NCBI RefSeq assembly: GCF_900109935.1
Contig: NZ_FOBV01000001.1
Span: 186,001 to 250,000, forward strand
Source of the DNA: Chryseobacterium taichungense
Lineage (GTDB): Bacteria > Bacteroidota > Bacteroidia > Flavobacteriales > Weeksellaceae
Length of the DNA stretch: 64,000 nt
Reading direction: 5' to 3'
Part shown: in pieces, positions 63,619-64,000 of the stretch
How positions within the stretch are numbered: position 1 is the first letter of the stretch
Layout of the letters: every line of letters starts with the position of its first letter
Notes under the pieces: generated by a model
Seen by the model: only the letters and a program-made list of their open reading frames with translations
Databases searched by the model: none
Told to the model about the DNA's origin: nothing
Made by a program: the position numbers and the translations under genes

Positions 63619-64000
63619 TCAGCTGACGTTCCATTCTTTATAAAACTGGTCGAGAAACTGCAGCATAAAATCATGTCTTTTAGTAGCAATTTCTTTTCCT
63701 TTCCGTGTATTCATAAGGTCTTTCAGCAGAAGAAGCTTTTCATAAAAATGATTAACGGTAGTTCCATCAGACTTTTTATATTCCTCTTTCGACATATTCA
63801 GTTTGGGCTTAATTTCAGGATCATACATCAGATTATTTTTAAAACCTCCGAAATTGAATGTTCTGGCAATTCCGATTGCGCCAATTGCATCAATCCTGTC
63901 GGCATCCTGAACAATTTTGAGCTCAATAGGAAGATGTTCGGGAGCTTCTGCCCTGTTTTTAAACGAAATATTTTTAATAATAAATAAAACTTTCTCAATA
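63619..64000 (-). CDS. HD-domain phosphohydrolase (5' partial)
   Basis: The frame is open to the right edge, so the N-terminus lies outside the window. The visible 126 or so residues include [22 protein letters not shown] and FGGFKNN, with the Asp of the DAxRLD-type motif common in the YedJ-like HD superfamily. [22 protein letters not shown] follows. The first metal-binding HD motif must lie upstream. The ATG inside (MYDPEIK) is only an internal methionine. Confidence 0.8.
   Translation of the reverse strand, partial: IEKVLFIIKNISFKNRAEAPEHLPIELKIVQDADRIDAIGAIGIARTFNFGGFKNNLMYDPEIKPKLNMSKEEYKKSDGTTVNHFYEKLLLLKDLMNTRKGKEIATKRHDFMLQFLDQFYKEWNVS

Overview
The window looks like a chromosomal segment of a Flavobacteriia bacterium, most likely Chryseobacterium or a close relative. 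The evidence is low GC, Bacteroidetes-type promoters (TTG about 17-20 nt upstream of TAnnTTTG), a fused LpxC-FabZ, type IX secretion parts (PorX and a C-terminal sorting domain), and families typical of that class. There are no rRNA, tRNA, CRISPR or insertion-sequence genes, and no phage. About 60 protein genes are present. Two are cut by the window ends: a HAD hydrolase at the left and an HD phosphohydrolase at the right.

Left part (1-27 kb) is mostly housekeeping. It holds arginine decarboxylase, a secreted tyrosine phosphatase, thiN with a cobalamin adenosyltransferase, a DinB-like protein facing a WYL regulator, a multidrug-type ABC exporter, lptB with an unexplained C-terminal extension, hemB, a tiny T9SS-tagged protein and a NatAB-like ABC exporter. 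A lipid A block follows on the minus strand: lpxD, lpxC-fabZ, lpxA, a small secreted protein, efp, an lpxD paralogue and sucD. An HD hydrolase, porX, xth, an RlpA-like protein, a secreted protein and rimO complete this part.

Middle part (27.2-48.4 kb) is a minus-strand surface-polysaccharide locus. In transcription order it has a PglF/WbpM-like 4,6-dehydratase, Wza, the Wzc tyrosine kinase, the Wzx flippase, a hexapeptide acyltransferase, a Wzy-like polymerase, WbsX, three glycosyltransferases, and a wrecked glycosyltransferase remnant between two of them. It continues with the UDP-L-FucNAc genes (WbjB, a cupin, WbjC, WbjD/WecB), a WbuB-like glycosyltransferase, a 4-ketoreductase, a WbpL/WecA-like initiating transferase and RfbC. 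A coherent reading is that the lipid carrier is charged with a 6-deoxy-HexNAc, L-FucNAc is added, other transferases extend the unit, and Wzx, Wzy, Wza and Wzc flip, polymerise and export it. The glycosyltransferase, Wzx and Wzy part is visibly richer in AT.

Right part (48.7-64 kb) has recX, glyA, a thioredoxin-reductase-like flavoprotein, a GT39 membrane glycosyltransferase, a MacAB-like efflux operon (one ATPase, two permeases, one adaptor), and a class I ribonucleotide reductase operon. In that operon an 85-residue unknown gene sits between nrdB and nrdA. DUF72 and hypothetical genes follow.

Items most worth a second look: the 113-residue C-terminal domain on LptB; the small FlbD-like gene in the nrd operon, with DnaA-box-like sites upstream; the composite glycosyltransferase pseudogene; a GC-rich perfect 55-bp palindrome inside a putative dispersed element; and several promoters placed so close to ATG that the transcripts should be leaderless.
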